From Carnobacterium divergens (GTDB lineage: Bacteria; Bacillota; Bacilli; Lactobacillales; Carnobacteriaceae): 64,000 bases of DNA. The translations under genes and the position numbers were made by a program. Location of the stretch: NCBI RefSeq assembly GCF_900258435.1, contig NZ_LT992558.1, positions 2,098,965 through 2,162,964 on the forward strand, in the 5' to 3' direction. Shown here piece by piece: positions 1 to 9,748 of the stretch (its first letter is position 1; every line of letters begins with the position of its first letter). The notes under the pieces are model-generated. The model was not told the origin of the DNA, searched no databases, and was given only the letters and a program-made list of their open reading frames with translations.

Positions 1-219
1 ATGACAAAGATGGTTGCCGATCAAATTGGCGTATTTGGAATTGTACAAAATGAAACAGATGGATCCGTTTATATTGAAGCAAATGGTGACTCAGATAAAA
101 TCGATTTATTTATTGCTAAAATAAAACAGTCTCCCACCCCTAGTGGACGAGTCGACGATCTCCAACTTGAAGAAGATGCATCTATCAAAATTCGCAACAA
201 ATTTTCAGTAACTAATTGA
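1..219 (+). CDS. Acylphosphatase, C-terminal part (5' truncated by window edge)
   Basis: This is the end of a small cytosolic enzyme that hydrolyses acyl phosphates. The visible 72 residues carry the conserved core GIVQNETDGSVYIEANG. The usual protein is about 90 residues long and begins with a phosphate-binding VxGRVQGVGFR loop, which is missing here and must lie upstream of base 1. The ATG at base 1 is therefore an internal Met and not the start. The gene runs towards yidC2, 66 bp downstream, an order common in lactic acid bacteria. Family assignment is firm; the physiological substrate is unknown. Confidence 0.85.
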   Translation: MTKMVADQIGVFGIVQNETDGSVYIEANGDSDKIDLFIAKIKQSPTPSGRVDDLQLEEDASIKIRNKFSVTN

Positions 220-285
220 AATCTGACCGCGATTCAAGTATAGTTAGAAATGTTACCTATTAAATTAATCAAAGGATTGTGAAAC

Positions 286-1203
286 ATGAATAAATTAAAA
301 AAATTACTTTTAACAAGTAGCGTATTAAGTCTTGTCCTTTTCTTATCTGGTTGTATGAAAACTGATAAAAATGGGAATGGAACAGGTCTTATTTATGACT
401 ATCTTGTTGTGCCAACAGGAAATTCTATCATTTGGTTAGCGGACTTGTTTAATGGCAGTTATGGAATGGCGATTATTTTTATTACATTAATCGTTCGTAT
501 CATTATTTTGCCTTTAAATTTAAATCAAGCGAAAAAATCAATGATTCAGCAAGAAAAGATGGCTGTCATTAAGCCTGAAATGGATGTTATCCAAAAGAAA
601 CAAAAAGAAGCTGTCACACAAGAAGAAAAAGCTGCTGCTCAACAAGAATTGATGGCACTTTACAAAGCCAATAATATGAGTATGACTGGTGGAATCGGCT
701 GTTTGCCCATTCTCATCCAAATGCCTATTTTCACTGCGATGTATCAAGCAATTCGCCTCTCTCCTCAAATTGCAGAAAGTAATTTCTTAGGACTTAACCT
801 TGGCGATAAAAATGTCTATCTAGCAATTGCTGCTGGTTTAGTTTACGTCGTGCAAGCATACCTTTCAATGATTGGCATGCCTGAAGCTCAGAAAAAACAA
901 ATGCGTATGATGATGTTTATGAGTCCAGTAATGATCTTAATTTTCACACTCCAATCACCAGCTGGTCTTGGTCTTTATTGGTTAGTCGGTGGGGTCTTCG
1001 CTTGTTTCCAAACTTTAATTACAAATTTGTATCACAAACCTAAAATTAAAGCTGCAATCGCAGAGGAAATGAAAAATCGTCCGATTCAACCTGCTGTTGT
1101 TCAAAAAGCTAAACCAATTAAAGCTGAAGAAATCAGTGCTGCTTCAAAAAAGAATACACCTAATCCTAAAAAAGGACGTAACTCAGGTAAACAGAATCGC
1201 TAA
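286..1203 (+). CDS. yidC2: Membrane protein insertase YidC2 (Oxa1/SpoIIIJ family lipoprotein)
   Basis: It inserts and folds membrane proteins, with or after the Sec translocon. The 305-residue product starts with a lipoprotein signal peptide ending in the lipobox LSGC (Cys23), as in Gram-positive SpoIIIJ/YqjG proteins. Five hydrophobic segments follow, with the family motifs GGIGCLPILIQMPIF and a basic C-terminal tail (KPKIKAAIAEE..., ending GRNSGKQNR). The long Lys-rich tail is typical of YidC2-type paralogs, which bind ribosomes. The RBS AAAGGATTG lies 8-9 bases before the ATG. It follows the acylphosphatase gene and ends at a strong terminator. A single YidC is visible; a YidC1 elsewhere is expected but not seen here. 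Confidence 0.93.
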   Translation: MNKLKKLLLTSSVLSLVLFLSGCMKTDKNGNGTGLIYDYLVVPTGNSIIWLADLFNGSYGMAIIFITLIVRIIILPLNLNQAKKSMIQQEKMAVIKPEMDVIQKKQKEAVTQEEKAAAQQELMALYKANNMSMTGGIGCLPILIQMPIFTAMYQAIRLSPQIAESNFLGLNLGDKNVYLAIAAGLVYVVQAYLSMIGMPEAQKKQMRMMMFMSPVMILIFTLQSPAGLGLYWLVGGVFACFQTLITNLYHKPKIKAAIAEEMKNRPIQPAVVQKAKPIKAEEISAASKKNTPNPKKGRNSGKQNR

Positions 1204-1216
1204 TTCAATAAATAAA

Positions 1217-1258
1217 AAAGAAAGGAGCTAGTGACCTGAGTCACTAGCTCCTTTCTTT
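1217..1258. terminator. Bidirectional intrinsic terminator between yidC2 and the sensor kinase
   Basis: A 19-bp perfect stem (1217-1235 with 1240-1258, core GGAGCTAGTGAC) has a 4-base loop, with A runs on the left and T runs on the right. It can stop both convergent transcripts. The right arm touches the kinase stop codon. Confidence 0.9.
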
Positions 1259-2781
1259 TAATTTTCCTTTAATATCGGCAAACTAATTCTAAAAATCGTA
1301 CCATGATTTAAAACACTTTCAACAGAAATTGTTCCTTGATACCCATCTAGCAACTCCTTGGCGATAGCTAAACCTAACCCATTTCCACCTTTGTCTCGAC
1401 TTCTTGCCTTATCGATTCGATAGAAACGATTAAATATTTTTTGCAAATCCCCTTGACCAATTCCTTCACCAAAATCTTGAATGGCAATTTGAATAGCGTA
1501 ATCATCTTGAGCTACTGAAATGTGAATCTCTTTGCGATCTGTTGAATATTTTACAGCGTTGTCCAATAAAATAATCAAAATCTGTTCAAAATGGTTTCGG
1601 TAAATTTGAACATTTACATCTTCATCCACGTCATCATCTAAATTAAAAACAAAATCAGGATGAATCATACTAAAATTATTAAAGGTTTGGTGAATCATAT
1701 TTTTTACATTTGTTTTTTCATGTTTATAATGGATTTCCACTTGTTCTGCTCTAGAAAGATCTAGCATTTCTTGTACTAAGCTCTTCATCCGTTCGATTTC
1801 TTGTAAGGATGCAGACAAAGACTCGTCTAAAATAACAGGATCTTCTTTTCCCCAACGATTTAGTAGTTTTAAATGACCTTCCATAATAGCTACTGGCGTC
1901 CGTAATTCATGAGAAACATCCTCAACAAATTGTTTTTGTTGCTCAATGTATTTTTGCATTTTATCTAGCATGTCATTGAACAGTCTTGTCAAATCGGATA
2001 ACTCGTCATTTGAATCAGGGACAACCATTCTTGAACGAGACTGTGTATCCTGTCTGACATCGTTCATTGTTCGCGTCATTAGCTTAATTGGTTTTAAGAA
2101 ATTAATAGCTAATAAATAACCCAATACACCACTCACAATCAAGGCTAAACTTCCCATTGTCAGCATTACCAAAACAATTTTATTGCTCATTTCATGATAA
2201 CGCAAGAGTTCATTGGTTACTTGCACATAGCCAATAATATTCTGGTTTTGACTTGACATAATCGGCATCGTTCCTGAAAATCCGTCTTTTCCATCAATTT
2301 TAATCGGCTCGATTACCGTGTACGCCGTTTTATTAAACTTTGCATGACTGGCTCTTGATTCATATAACAATCTTGAATTTGGATCAAAAACTCTAACTAC
2401 AACACCTGCTTCATTTATTTTAGCGTACAGTGTATCAATCGAATCGTAAGAACTGTCATCAATCAAAAAGCGTGAATCTACTTCTGTCGAATCATTTGTA
2501 GTCGGAAAATTCGGTTGTAACGTTTGGGTTACTTTTTCATTAGTTAAAGAAGTCGGCTCTAATTTCAACTTATTCGACACTGCAAATAATGTATCTTTTA
2601 CATTTGCATGCTCTTGTGAAATCATCATCTGTGTAAATCCCATAAAAATAGCGACAGAAAAAAGAGTGTACGTAAAAAAGATGGCCATACTTGCGCCAAT
2701 CGTCCACTTCCATTTAAGAGAAACCCGCTTTTTCAATTTGGGTTTCTCCTCTTTTTCACTGTCAATAATTTTATTGCTCAC
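1258..2781 (-). CDS. Sensor histidine kinase, ArlS-like
   Basis: This membrane sensor autophosphorylates on His and passes the phosphate to the adjacent regulator. Of 507 residues, TM1 is about 24-49, an extracytoplasmic sensor domain spans about 50-200, TM2 is about 201-229, HAMP is about 230-285, and the HisKA H-box is at His291 (DVSHELRTP). The HATPase domain shows an N-box (DNAVKYS), G1 (DFGEGIG) and G2 (NGLGLA). The start codon is GTG and overlaps the regulator stop by 4 bp (GTGA), so the pair is translationally coupled. Architecture and partner match staphylococcal ArlS, but the input signal cannot be read from sequence, so I do not assign the symbol. Confidence 0.9.
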   Translation of the reverse strand: MSNKIIDSEKEEKPKLKKRVSLKWKWTIGASMAIFFTYTLFSVAIFMGFTQMMISQEHANVKDTLFAVSNKLKLEPTSLTNEKVTQTLQPNFPTTNDSTEVDSRFLIDDSSYDSIDTLYAKINEAGVVVRVFDPNSRLLYESRASHAKFNKTAYTVIEPIKIDGKDGFSGTMPIMSSQNQNIIGYVQVTNELLRYHEMSNKIVLVMLTMGSLALIVSGVLGYLLAINFLKPIKLMTRTMNDVRQDTQSRSRMVVPDSNDELSDLTRLFNDMLDKMQKYIEQQKQFVEDVSHELRTPVAIMEGHLKLLNRWGKEDPVILDESLSASLQEIERMKSLVQEMLDLSRAEQVEIHYKHEKTNVKNMIHQTFNNFSMIHPDFVFNLDDDVDEDVNVQIYRNHFEQILIILLDNAVKYSTDRKEIHISVAQDDYAIQIAIQDFGEGIGQGDLQKIFNRFYRIDKARSRDKGGNGLGLAIAKELLDGYQGTISVESVLNHGTIFRISLPILKEN

Positions 2782-3464
2782 GAGCGCATCACATAACCCG
2801 TTCCACGAACTGTTTGAATGTAGCTTTCTTCGTTAGGAACATCAATTTTATTACGTAAGTAACGGATATACACATCCACCACATTCGTTTCAACTTCAGT
2901 TTCATAGCCCCATACTTTATTTAAAAGAACATCTCTTGCTAAAACAACGTTCACGTTTTCCATCAACGCTAATAACAATTCATATTCACGTTTCGTTAAT
3001 TCAATCACTTCATCCCCGCGTCTAACAACACGGTTCTCTTTTTCAACCGTAATATCACGATAAGTGACCGTTGTTTGTTTGGTAATATTTTGTTCGCCCT
3101 CAATATCAATTCGACGGAGTAAGGCACGTAAGCGTGCTAATAGTTCTTCAATCGCAAAAGGTTTCACAATGTAATCATCCGCTCCATGATCTAAACCAGA
3201 AACACGATCAATCACAGAATCTCTTGCAGTCATCATAATAATCGGTGTATTCTTCACTTGACGAATACGACGACAAACTTCAATTCCGTTTAATTCAGGT
3301 AACATCAAATCAAGTAAAATAGCATCCCAATCATCTGAAAGAGCTGCTTCAAGTCCTGCTCTACCATTATTTTGAACTTCAGTTTCATACCCCTCATGCT
3401 TTAATTCTAGTTCAACAAAGCGTGCTAAATTCTTCTCATCTTCAATAATTAATATTTTATGCAT
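2778..3464 (-). CDS. OmpR-family response regulator, ArlR-like
   Basis: This DNA-binding regulator is phosphorylated by the downstream kinase. Residues 1-120 form a receiver domain with acidic pair E8/D9, phospho-acceptor Asp52 (LLDLMLP), Thr79 (MMTAR) and Lys101 (VKPFA). Residues about 130-228 form a winged helix of the OmpR/PhoB type, ending in [10 protein letters not shown] and VRGTGYVM. The length of 228 is normal. It is the first gene of the two-gene operon, with RBS AAGGTGA upstream. ArlR-like by architecture and by its kinase partner; its targets are unknown. Confidence 0.92.
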   Translation of the reverse strand: MHKILIIEDEKNLARFVELELKHEGYETEVQNNGRAGLEAALSDDWDAILLDLMLPELNGIEVCRRIRQVKNTPIIMMTARDSVIDRVSGLDHGADDYIVKPFAIEELLARLRALLRRIDIEGEQNITKQTTVTYRDITVEKENRVVRRGDEVIELTKREYELLLALMENVNVVLARDVLLNKVWGYETEVETNVVDVYIRYLRNKIDVPNEESYIQTVRGTGYVMRS

Positions 3465-3855
3465 ACCTATTCACCTTTTCCTTTATACTCAGTGGATTTA
3501 TTCTTGCACTGCGACTTTAGTACAATAACATGTTTGACCTCTTACTACAATCTATTTCTAATTGAATTTTCACTTCATTTTACCATAAATAAATAAAAAA
3601 TAAACGTTATACACCTAATTCATTCATATTTACTTTTTTTCAGACTAAATTCATCATTTTTTTTCAAAAAATAAAAAAACATTGAGAAAATAATAAGAAT
3701 CCTTATTTTTATGCTATAGAAAATTATTGTAAAGCTATGCCAAAACTATTTATTATATTGTGACATAACCAACAAAGTGATATAATTGAACTACTGTTAT
3801 AGTTGTTTAAACAAGCGCTTTTCAAGTAACAGACAACCTTTTAAAGGAGGAAACG
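3465..3855. other. Divergent intergenic region between the two-component operon and the DUF4352-like gene
   Basis: 391 bases, very AT-rich. A leftward -10-like TAAAAT with an upstream TGG is readable on the minus strand near 3577-3584. A rightward promoter is at 3758-3786. A near-palindrome AAGCGCTT (about 3814-3821) resembles the core of a cre site, but the flanks match poorly. No ORF or structured RNA was recognised. Confidence 0.5.
3758..3786 (+). promoter_or_regulatory. SigA-type promoter for the DUF4352-like gene
   Basis: A -35 TTGTGA (3758-3763), a 17-base spacer and a perfect -10 TATAAT (3781-3786) lie about 70 bases before the ATG at 3856. Confidence 0.65.
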
Positions 3856-4413
3856 ATGGCTAGAAAAATGTTGTACCCAAAATCAAAAAAAAAGCATCCC
3901 ATAAGAAAGGTTATTAGTCTTGTACTAATTATCTTACTATTGACAATCGGATTTTTCTGTTTATACAAAATTAAGGTAAAAAACGAAAAAATAATTTTTA
4001 GATCTCCCATTATTTTTATCAGTCAGAATAGTTTTATCAATGAAAAGACAATTTCTTCTTCTATAAAAAACGAAGTCACAATAGAAATTTTAGATAAAGA
4101 AATTTTACCTGCAACTCATAAAAAAGATTCTTCCGTAACCCTTGAACTTGAAATTCAAGTAAAAAATAATCGTAACCAAGCAATCACTATGAACTATTCC
4201 GATTTTTCACTTATCAAGGATGACGTTCGTTACAAGCCAGAATTAGAGTTTTCTACTGACTATTTAGTTCACGACACACTTAATCCTGGTATTTCTATTA
4301 CCCGAAAACTTTCTTTTAGAGTTAGTGAGGAAACGGCTCTTAGTAAAAAAGTGCTTTTAGTCACAGATAATAAAGAATGGATTAGCAACTTAGATAGACC
4401 AACTTCAAACTAA
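3856..4413 (+). CDS. Membrane-anchored protein with DUF4352-like extracellular domain
   Basis: Function is not known. The 185-residue product has a basic N-terminus, one hydrophobic segment at about 20-40 (VISLVLIILLLTIGFFCLYK), and an exported domain. The exported part shows the pattern of DUF4352 Ig-like domains: paired strands (VTLELEIQVKNNRNQ), a central DFSLIKDDVRYKPE segment, and a LNPGISITRKLSFRV segment that resembles the usual pG-x-T-x-x-G-x-L-x-F stretch. The RBS AAAGGAGG lies 7 bases before the ATG. It stands alone, divergent from the two-component operon, and ends at its own terminator. A link to that two-component system is possible from position only. Confidence 0.7.
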   Translation: MARKMLYPKSKKKHPIRKVISLVLIILLLTIGFFCLYKIKVKNEKIIFRSPIIFISQNSFINEKTISSSIKNEVTIEILDKEILPATHKKDSSVTLELEIQVKNNRNQAITMNYSDFSLIKDDVRYKPELEFSTDYLVHDTLNPGISITRKLSFRVSEETALSKKVLLVTDNKEWISNLDRPTSN

Positions 4414-4417
4414 AAAA

Positions 4418-4463
4418 GCGTGGAAAACATCTTGGGAAGAAAGTTCCCTATTGTTTTCCACGC
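4418..4463. terminator. Bidirectional terminator between the DUF4352-like gene and gnd
   Basis: An 11-bp stem GCGTGGAAAAC/GTTTTCCACGC (4418-4428 with 4453-4463) encloses a second small stem GGGAA/TTCCC. An A run lies before it and a T run after it. Confidence 0.85.
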
Positions 4464-4485
4464 CTTTTATTTTTAATTTAAAAAT

Positions 4486-5913
4486 TTATTTATTTTCTTC
4501 CCCATACCAATCATAATGATAAACGCCTTCTTTATCCGTTCTTTCATACGTATGAGCACCAAAATAATCGCGTTGTGCTTGGATTAAGTTCGCTGGTAAG
4601 TTTTCTGAACGATAAGAATCGTAATAAGCAATAGCTGATGAGAAGGTTGGAATTGGAACACCTGCTTTAACGGCAATTCCCACAACATCACGAACAGCAT
4701 CTTGATAGTTTTTCGTAATCTCAATGAAATACTCATCTAATAACAAGTTTTTCAATGCTGGCTCACGGTCATAAGCATCTGTAATTTTTTGTAAGAAACG
4801 AGCACGGATAATACATCCTGCACGGAAAATCTTAGCAATTTCACCATATTGTAAATCCCAGTTGTATTCTTCACTTGCAATACGCATTTGAGCAAATCCT
4901 TGTGCGTAGCTCATGATTTTACTAAAGTATAACGCTTGACGAATTTTTTCGATAAATTCTGCTTTCTCTTCTGTTAATTTAAATGCAGCTGGTTTTGGTA
5001 GAACTTTGCTTGCATTCACGCGTTCTTCTTTCATTGCTGAAATGTAACGTGCGAATACGGATTCTGTAATTAGCGGAAGTGGCACACCTAAATCCAACGC
5101 ACTTTGTGACGTCCATTTACCTGTTCCTTTATTTCCAGCACGATCTAAAATCACGTCAACAATTGGTTTTCCTGTTTCTGGATCTTTTCTTGTTAAGATA
5201 TCAGAAGTAATTTCCATTAGATAACTATCTAATTCTCCATTATTCCATTCTGTGAAGACTTCTGCTGCTTCTTCTACAGTTAAACCCGCAACGTCTTTTA
5301 AGAGTGCATAAGACTCTGCTATCAATTGCATATCGCCATATTCAATTCCATTATGAACCATCTTAACATAGTGACCAGCGCCATTTGGGCCAATATAAGT
5401 GACACATGGTTCGCCATCTTCTGTAGCCACAGCTGCAATTTTTTCAAAAATAGGTGCAACTAAATCGTAGGCCTCTTTTTGTCCACCAGGCATGATTGCA
5501 GGACCTTTCAAAGCTCCTTCTTCCCCACCTGAAACACCTGTACCAATAAAGTTAATACCTGATTGATCCAACTCTTCATTACGACGAATTGTATCTTTAA
5601 AGAAGGTATTTCCTCCATCAATTAAAATATCGCCTTTATCTAAATGAGGCAACAACGCTTGAATCGTCATATCGGTTGGTGCTCCTGCTTTAACCATAAT
5701 CAAAATACGACGTGGTTTTTCAAGAGAAGCCACAAAATCTTCTATTGTATAAGTTGGCACCAATTTTTTATCTGGATGCTCTGCAACAACTTCTTCAGTT
5801 TTAGAACCTGTACGGTTAAAAATAGAAACGCTATATCCTCTGCTTTCAATATTTAAAGCTAAGTTTTTACCCATTACTGCCATTCCGATAACGCCAATTT
5901 CTTGTTTCGACAT
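4486..5913 (-). CDS. gnd: 6-phosphogluconate dehydrogenase, decarboxylating
   Basis: It converts 6-phosphogluconate to ribulose-5-phosphate with CO2 release and NADPH formation, in the cytosolic oxidative pentose phosphate pathway. The 475-residue length is typical. The N-terminal Rossmann motif [18 protein letters not shown] is followed by NRT, which favours NADP. The substrate loop GVSGGEEGA and the catalytic stretch [17 protein letters not shown] are intact. The all-helical C-terminal half contains IIRARFL and the substrate-binding tail. It is monocistronic, with RBS GAAGGGAGCG upstream of the ATG. No zwf is in the window. Confidence 0.97.
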   Translation of the reverse strand: MSKQEIGVIGMAVMGKNLALNIESRGYSVSIFNRTGSKTEEVVAEHPDKKLVPTYTIEDFVASLEKPRRILIMVKAGAPTDMTIQALLPHLDKGDILIDGGNTFFKDTIRRNEELDQSGINFIGTGVSGGEEGALKGPAIMPGGQKEAYDLVAPIFEKIAAVATEDGEPCVTYIGPNGAGHYVKMVHNGIEYGDMQLIAESYALLKDVAGLTVEEAAEVFTEWNNGELDSYLMEITSDILTRKDPETGKPIVDVILDRAGNKGTGKWTSQSALDLGVPLPLITESVFARYISAMKEERVNASKVLPKPAAFKLTEEKAEFIEKIRQALYFSKIMSYAQGFAQMRIASEEYNWDLQYGEIAKIFRAGCIIRARFLQKITDAYDREPALKNLLLDEYFIEITKNYQDAVRDVVGIAVKAGVPIPTFSSAIAYYDSYRSENLPANLIQAQRDYFGAHTYERTDKEGVYHYDWYGEENK

Positions 5914-6009
5914 TTATGAAACGCTCCCTTCAAATGCTTGCATTTTAAAACTCTTCATTATCGTACCAAATATTTGCTGAAAATAAAAGAATTGATTTCT
6001 TTTATTCTT

Positions 6010-7131
6010 TTATTTACTACTTACAACCGTTACGATTTGATACGCTAATTCTGCAGCTTTTTTTAATTCCTTAGTTGGAATGTATTCATGAACCGTATGA
6101 ATTTTCTCATATCCAATGGATAAGTTGGTGGTTGGTTTGCCTTTTCCATTAAAAATATTTGCATCACTTCCGCCACCGCTTGTTTGATAATTAGGATGAA
6201 TGCCTAAATTCATAATTGCTTTAGCCGCAACTTGAACAACTGGACTTTCTTTAGTAAATCGGTAACCGTCGTAATTCTTTTTAGTTAAAACCGCTGCCGA
6301 ACCGCCCATGTCAGATGCAATCGTTTCAAACGTTGATTTCATGTGGTTCACTTGATTTTCACACGCTTCTTTTGACAATGACCGCGCTTCTGCAATCACT
6401 TCTAAGCGATCCATTACAATATTAGTAGCTGTCCCACCACTGATTAAACCAATGTTTGCTGTTGTTTCTTCGTCAATTCTGCCTAGTTTCATATGATGAA
6501 TGGCATTTGCTGCAATCTGAACTGCTGAAATTCCTTTTTCAGGAGCTACTCCCGCATGAGCCGTCACACCTTTAATCAAGGCTTCGATACGATATTGAGT
6601 CGGACTTCCAACTGTAATGCTTCCAACTGGACCACCTGTATCTAGAACGAATCCGTAATTCGCAGAAAGTTGCTTAACGTCAAACGCTTTAGCACCAACT
6701 AATCCGCTCTCTTCCCCAACTGTAATCACAAATTCAATTGGACAATGAACCATTTCTGATTCCTTTAGTGTTTGAATGAGTTCAAATAAAATCGCAATCC
6801 CAGCTTTATCATCTGCACCCAAGATAGTCGTTCCATCGGTTTGAATCACACCATCTTTGATAATAGGTTGAATATTTTTTCCTGGCATGACCGTGTCCAT
6901 GTGACAAGAAAAGAAAATCGTCTCCAGACTGTCATCTCCAGCTAATACCGCAATCAGATTGTTCGCACCAAACCCTGTTTCTCCCTTGGTTTGATCTTCA
7001 GTTACTTCTAATCCTAGTTTTTCAAATTCTGATTTTAAATAAGGTTGAATCGCTTCTTCTTGTTTGGTTTCTGAATCGATTTTCACCAAATCAACAAACC
7101 GTTGAATAAGTCTTTCCTCGTTGATTAACAT
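6010..7131 (-). CDS. M20 family PepT-like peptidase
   Basis: A cytosolic di-zinc aminopeptidase of the tripeptidase-T-like group, 373 residues. Metal ligand motifs are in order: SCHMDT (His77, Asp79), LGADDK (Asp about 107), the catalytic pair in GEESG (Glu140/Glu141), LDTGG, and a C-terminal HTVHEY. A dimerisation lid lies between about 180 and 290, with GVTAHAGVAPEKG. It is shorter than classical PepT (about 410) and fits the PepT2-type subgroup often labelled peptidase T-like protein. It stands alone between gnd and the CorA gene and presumably works in peptide nutrition. Exact substrates are unknown. Confidence 0.88.
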   Translation of the reverse strand: MLINEERLIQRFVDLVKIDSETKQEEAIQPYLKSEFEKLGLEVTEDQTKGETGFGANNLIAVLAGDDSLETIFFSCHMDTVMPGKNIQPIIKDGVIQTDGTTILGADDKAGIAILFELIQTLKESEMVHCPIEFVITVGEESGLVGAKAFDVKQLSANYGFVLDTGGPVGSITVGSPTQYRIEALIKGVTAHAGVAPEKGISAVQIAANAIHHMKLGRIDEETTANIGLISGGTATNIVMDRLEVIAEARSLSKEACENQVNHMKSTFETIASDMGGSAAVLTKKNYDGYRFTKESPVVQVAAKAIMNLGIHPNYQTSGGGSDANIFNGKGKPTTNLSIGYEKIHTVHEYIPTKELKKAAELAYQIVTVVSSK

Positions 7132-7287
7132 TGACTACCACTTCTTTCTTGATTGTATTCTTTATTTTAAGTGAAACGACTCATTTGTGCAACTCTTCCT
7201 ACTTTATAGTTTATTGAAGTTATTTGGATTGTTCTAGTGTATAATGAAACCATGAGTTTATGAAAAATGGATAAGGAGATTTCACTT

Positions 7288-8244
7288 ATGATTCAAGGTT
7301 TTCGTACAAATGGTGTTGGTGAATTAATTACTGACAATCAAGAAATAAGTGGTGGTTGGATTAATGTAAACGACCCTACTGATGAAGAAATTACTAAGTT
7401 AGTTAAAACATTCAATTTTCCAAGAGATTATATTACCAGTGTCTTAGATGAGAATGAAAATTCAAGACAAGAAATGCTAAAAGAAGAAGATGAAGATGCT
7501 GCTTCTCTTATTGTTATGCAATACCCTCACTTAATGATTGGTGAATTGGGTTACATCGAGTATGTGACACTTCCTATTTCAATCATTTTAACTAAAAACA
7601 CCTTGATTACTGCTTCAAAACATACACCCTTATTCATTACAAAAATGATTCAAAACCAAGAAGGGTACAAAATTGACACAACTCATCAAGAGCAATTTGT
7701 CTTACGCCTTCTATGGCACATTTCAGCTTCTTATATTCATTTTTTAAATGATATTGATGATGAAACAAAAAAATTAGAGCTACAACTTACGAAGTCAACT
7801 AAAAACGAACAGCTTTTTGCTTTGATGGCTTTGCAAAAAAGCTTAACTTACTTCTTAACCGCCATATCTAGCAACCGTCCGATTCTAGATATTATGAAAG
7901 AAACCGATCGTTTTAGTAAGAATGCTGTCGCTCGTAGTTTCTTGCATGATGTAATTGTTGAAAATGAACAAGCTGAAACGATGATTCATCAATACCGAGA
8001 AATTTTAGATCAAGTTAGTAATGTGTTTTCAGCTGTTGTTTCAAATAATTTAAACAACATTATGAAGATTTTGACCTCTATTACAATTGTTTTAACTATT
8101 CCTACTATTATTGGCGGAATTTACGGAATGAACGTTGACTTGCCATTATCCCAAGCTCCAAATGCTTTTTGGATTGTTTTGTTATTGATGTTGATTATTA
8201 GCATTATTACAGCTTGGATTTTAAAAAAGAAAAACTATTTTTAA
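7288..8244 (+). CDS. CorA family magnesium/divalent cation transporter
   Basis: A pentameric membrane channel for Mg2+ or related divalent cations. The long N-terminal cytosolic domain (about 250 residues) is rich in acidic and helical sequence. Two C-terminal TM helices follow, separated by the selectivity motif YGMN at about residue 280 (YGMNVDLP). The protein ends with the basic tail LKKKNYF. An in-frame ATG exists at 7267, but the SD AAGGAG at 7273-7278 lies downstream of it and 9 bases before the ATG at 7288, which decides the start; the product is 318 residues. Cation preference cannot be told from sequence. Confidence 0.92.
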   Translation: MIQGFRTNGVGELITDNQEISGGWINVNDPTDEEITKLVKTFNFPRDYITSVLDENENSRQEMLKEEDEDAASLIVMQYPHLMIGELGYIEYVTLPISIILTKNTLITASKHTPLFITKMIQNQEGYKIDTTHQEQFVLRLLWHISASYIHFLNDIDDETKKLELQLTKSTKNEQLFALMALQKSLTYFLTAISSNRPILDIMKETDRFSKNAVARSFLHDVIVENEQAETMIHQYREILDQVSNVFSAVVSNNLNNIMKILTSITIVLTIPTIIGGIYGMNVDLPLSQAPNAFWIVLLLMLIISIITAWILKKKNYF

Positions 8245-8319
8245 ATCATCACTTGAAAAAGCTGTCTCATTAAGTGTAAAATGATAGAGACTATTTAAAA
8301 AGAAAGTGAGGAACTATTC

Positions 8320-8469
8320 TTGAAAAATAAAGATATCTATAAAACAAGCTATAAGAAAAAACAACCTACTAAAATGGAAAAAATAACAAAAATCGTTGTT
8401 TGGATTATGTTATTCGCAATGATAGGTTCAGGTGTACTATCCGTTGTCTATACTTTATTCTTTAACTAA
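8320..8469 (+). CDS. DUF4044 family single-pass micro-protein
   Basis: A 49-residue membrane protein with a TTG start, preceded by the purine-rich stretch GAAAGTGAGG. The N-terminal half is very basic (KNKDIYKTSYKKKQPTK). One TM helix follows (VVWIMLFAMIGSGVLSVVYT), with a short tail LFFN. This layout and the KITKIVVWIMLF segment match the DUF4044 family of Lactobacillales. Function is unknown. It sits 75 bases behind the CorA gene and ends at a terminator, so it may be co-transcribed with that transporter. Confidence 0.75.
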   Translation: MKNKDIYKTSYKKKQPTKMEKITKIVVWIMLFAMIGSGVLSVVYTLFFN

Positions 8470-8472
8470 AAA

Positions 8473-8507
8473 AGAGAACACTCTCCATAAGAGTGCTCTC
8501 TTTTTTT
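8473..8507. terminator. Terminator between the DUF4044 gene and the ABC export operon
   Basis: An 11-bp stem AGAGAACACTC/GAGTGCTCTCT (one mismatch) at 8473-8483 with 8491-8501, followed by a 7-T run and preceded by an A run. It serves both strands. Confidence 0.85.
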
Positions 8508-8509
8508 GT

Positions 8510-9748
8510 TTAGCGATAAATTGCTTTGATTGGGTCCATTTTTGCTGCATTAATTGCAGGAATAATTCCAAATAGAATCCCAGTAAAAATCGACACAACT
8601 GTTGAAATAATAAAGATTTGAGGCGTCATTACAGGAATTATTTGGACAAATGATCCTAGTAATTTAGATAGACCATAACCTAATGCGATTCCTATCAATC
8701 CTCCGATTAAAGTGATAAAAGCGGCTTCAAGTAAGAATTGTAGTAAAATCGTTCTTGGTTTAGCTCCAATTGCTCGTCTAATCCCAATTTCACGTTTTCT
8801 TTCAGTTACCGAAACATACATAATATTCATCACGCCAATCCCACCAACAAGAAGTGAAATTGCTGTAATTGCCATTAAAAATCCTGTCATTCCACCAACA
8901 GCATCTTCCATCATTTTTTGTTGTTGCTGTGCACTGTCGTTTTCTTTGAAAATTCCTTTTACCTCTGGATGGGCTTCGGTCATTCTATTAACGGCTTCAT
9001 CTAAAACTTGTTGGCGATCCGCATCAGGTTTTAATTTCAAATTAATTCCTTGGATTTGTTTTGATTTTGCCAACTCATTATAAGAAGCTCTTGAAACAAT
9101 GCTGCTTCCAACGGTATTCCAATCTAACTCCATGCTTTCGCTTTGAGAAAGGTTATTGTAATCGAACTTTTCTTTAATTCCAATTACCTTGTACATATAA
9201 CCATTGATTGAAACAGCTTGATTCACCATTTCTTCTGGTTTATCCATTTTAATTTGATTATCAAAGACACTATAATCTAAAATAATCACATCACGATTGG
9301 CATCTCTGGATTCGATTTGACGACCAAAAGCTAAGGGAACTTCCCCAGTGTTAGGCGTTGCCATCAAGCCTGCTTTTGCCCCAAAATAGTCCATATTGAC
9401 ATCAATATTGTCGCCACCTGCGGCTCCTCCATAATCTGGATAGATTGCATCAATGCCTTTAATGTCTTTTATTTTTTTCAAATCAACTCTTGTAAAAGAA
9501 AAATCACTGTCCTTATAACTAATATAGTTCATTCCATCTGATTCTTCGTCTTCCATACTGTATTGAATTTTCATAATATTCGCATTGGTATCATTAGCTG
9601 ACATTACCTGTTTTTTCATCCCGGCACCTAAAGTTGAGATACAGACCACCGATGTGATCCCAATAATAATTCCAACCATTGTTAAAAATACGCGAAGCTT
9701 GTGTGCTCTTAAACTTAAAAAGGTGCTGATTAAAATATTGATAATCAT
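8510..9748 (-). CDS. MacB/FtsX-type ABC transporter permease
   Basis: The membrane subunit of a three-part exporter. The 412-residue product has one N-terminal TM (LRVFLTMVGIIIGITSVV), a large extracytoplasmic MacB_PCD-type domain (about 45-280), then three C-terminal TMs. The cytoplasmic loop VTERKREIGIRRAIGA between TM2 and TM3 is the signature of MacB/FtsX permeases. Its ATG overlaps the ATPase stop by 4 bp (ATGA). With its ATPase and HlyD-like partner it resembles YknXYZ and lantibiotic or antimicrobial peptide export and resistance systems. The substrate is unknown. Confidence 0.92.
   Translation of the reverse strand: MIINILISTFLSLRAHKLRVFLTMVGIIIGITSVVCISTLGAGMKKQVMSANDTNANIMKIQYSMEDEESDGMNYISYKDSDFSFTRVDLKKIKDIKGIDAIYPDYGGAAGGDNIDVNMDYFGAKAGLMATPNTGEVPLAFGRQIESRDANRDVIILDYSVFDNQIKMDKPEEMVNQAVSINGYMYKVIGIKEKFDYNNLSQSESMELDWNTVGSSIVSRASYNELAKSKQIQGINLKLKPDADRQQVLDEAVNRMTEAHPEVKGIFKENDSAQQQQKMMEDAVGGMTGFLMAITAISLLVGGIGVMNIMYVSVTERKREIGIRRAIGAKPRTILLQFLLEAAFITLIGGLIGIALGYGLSKLLGSFVQIIPVMTPQIFIISTVVSIFTGILFGIIPAINAAKMDPIKAIYR

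Noticed and set aside
3810-3825. cre-like AAGCGCTT before the DUF4352-like gene
   Set aside because: Only the palindromic core fits; both flanks mismatch, about 11 of 14.
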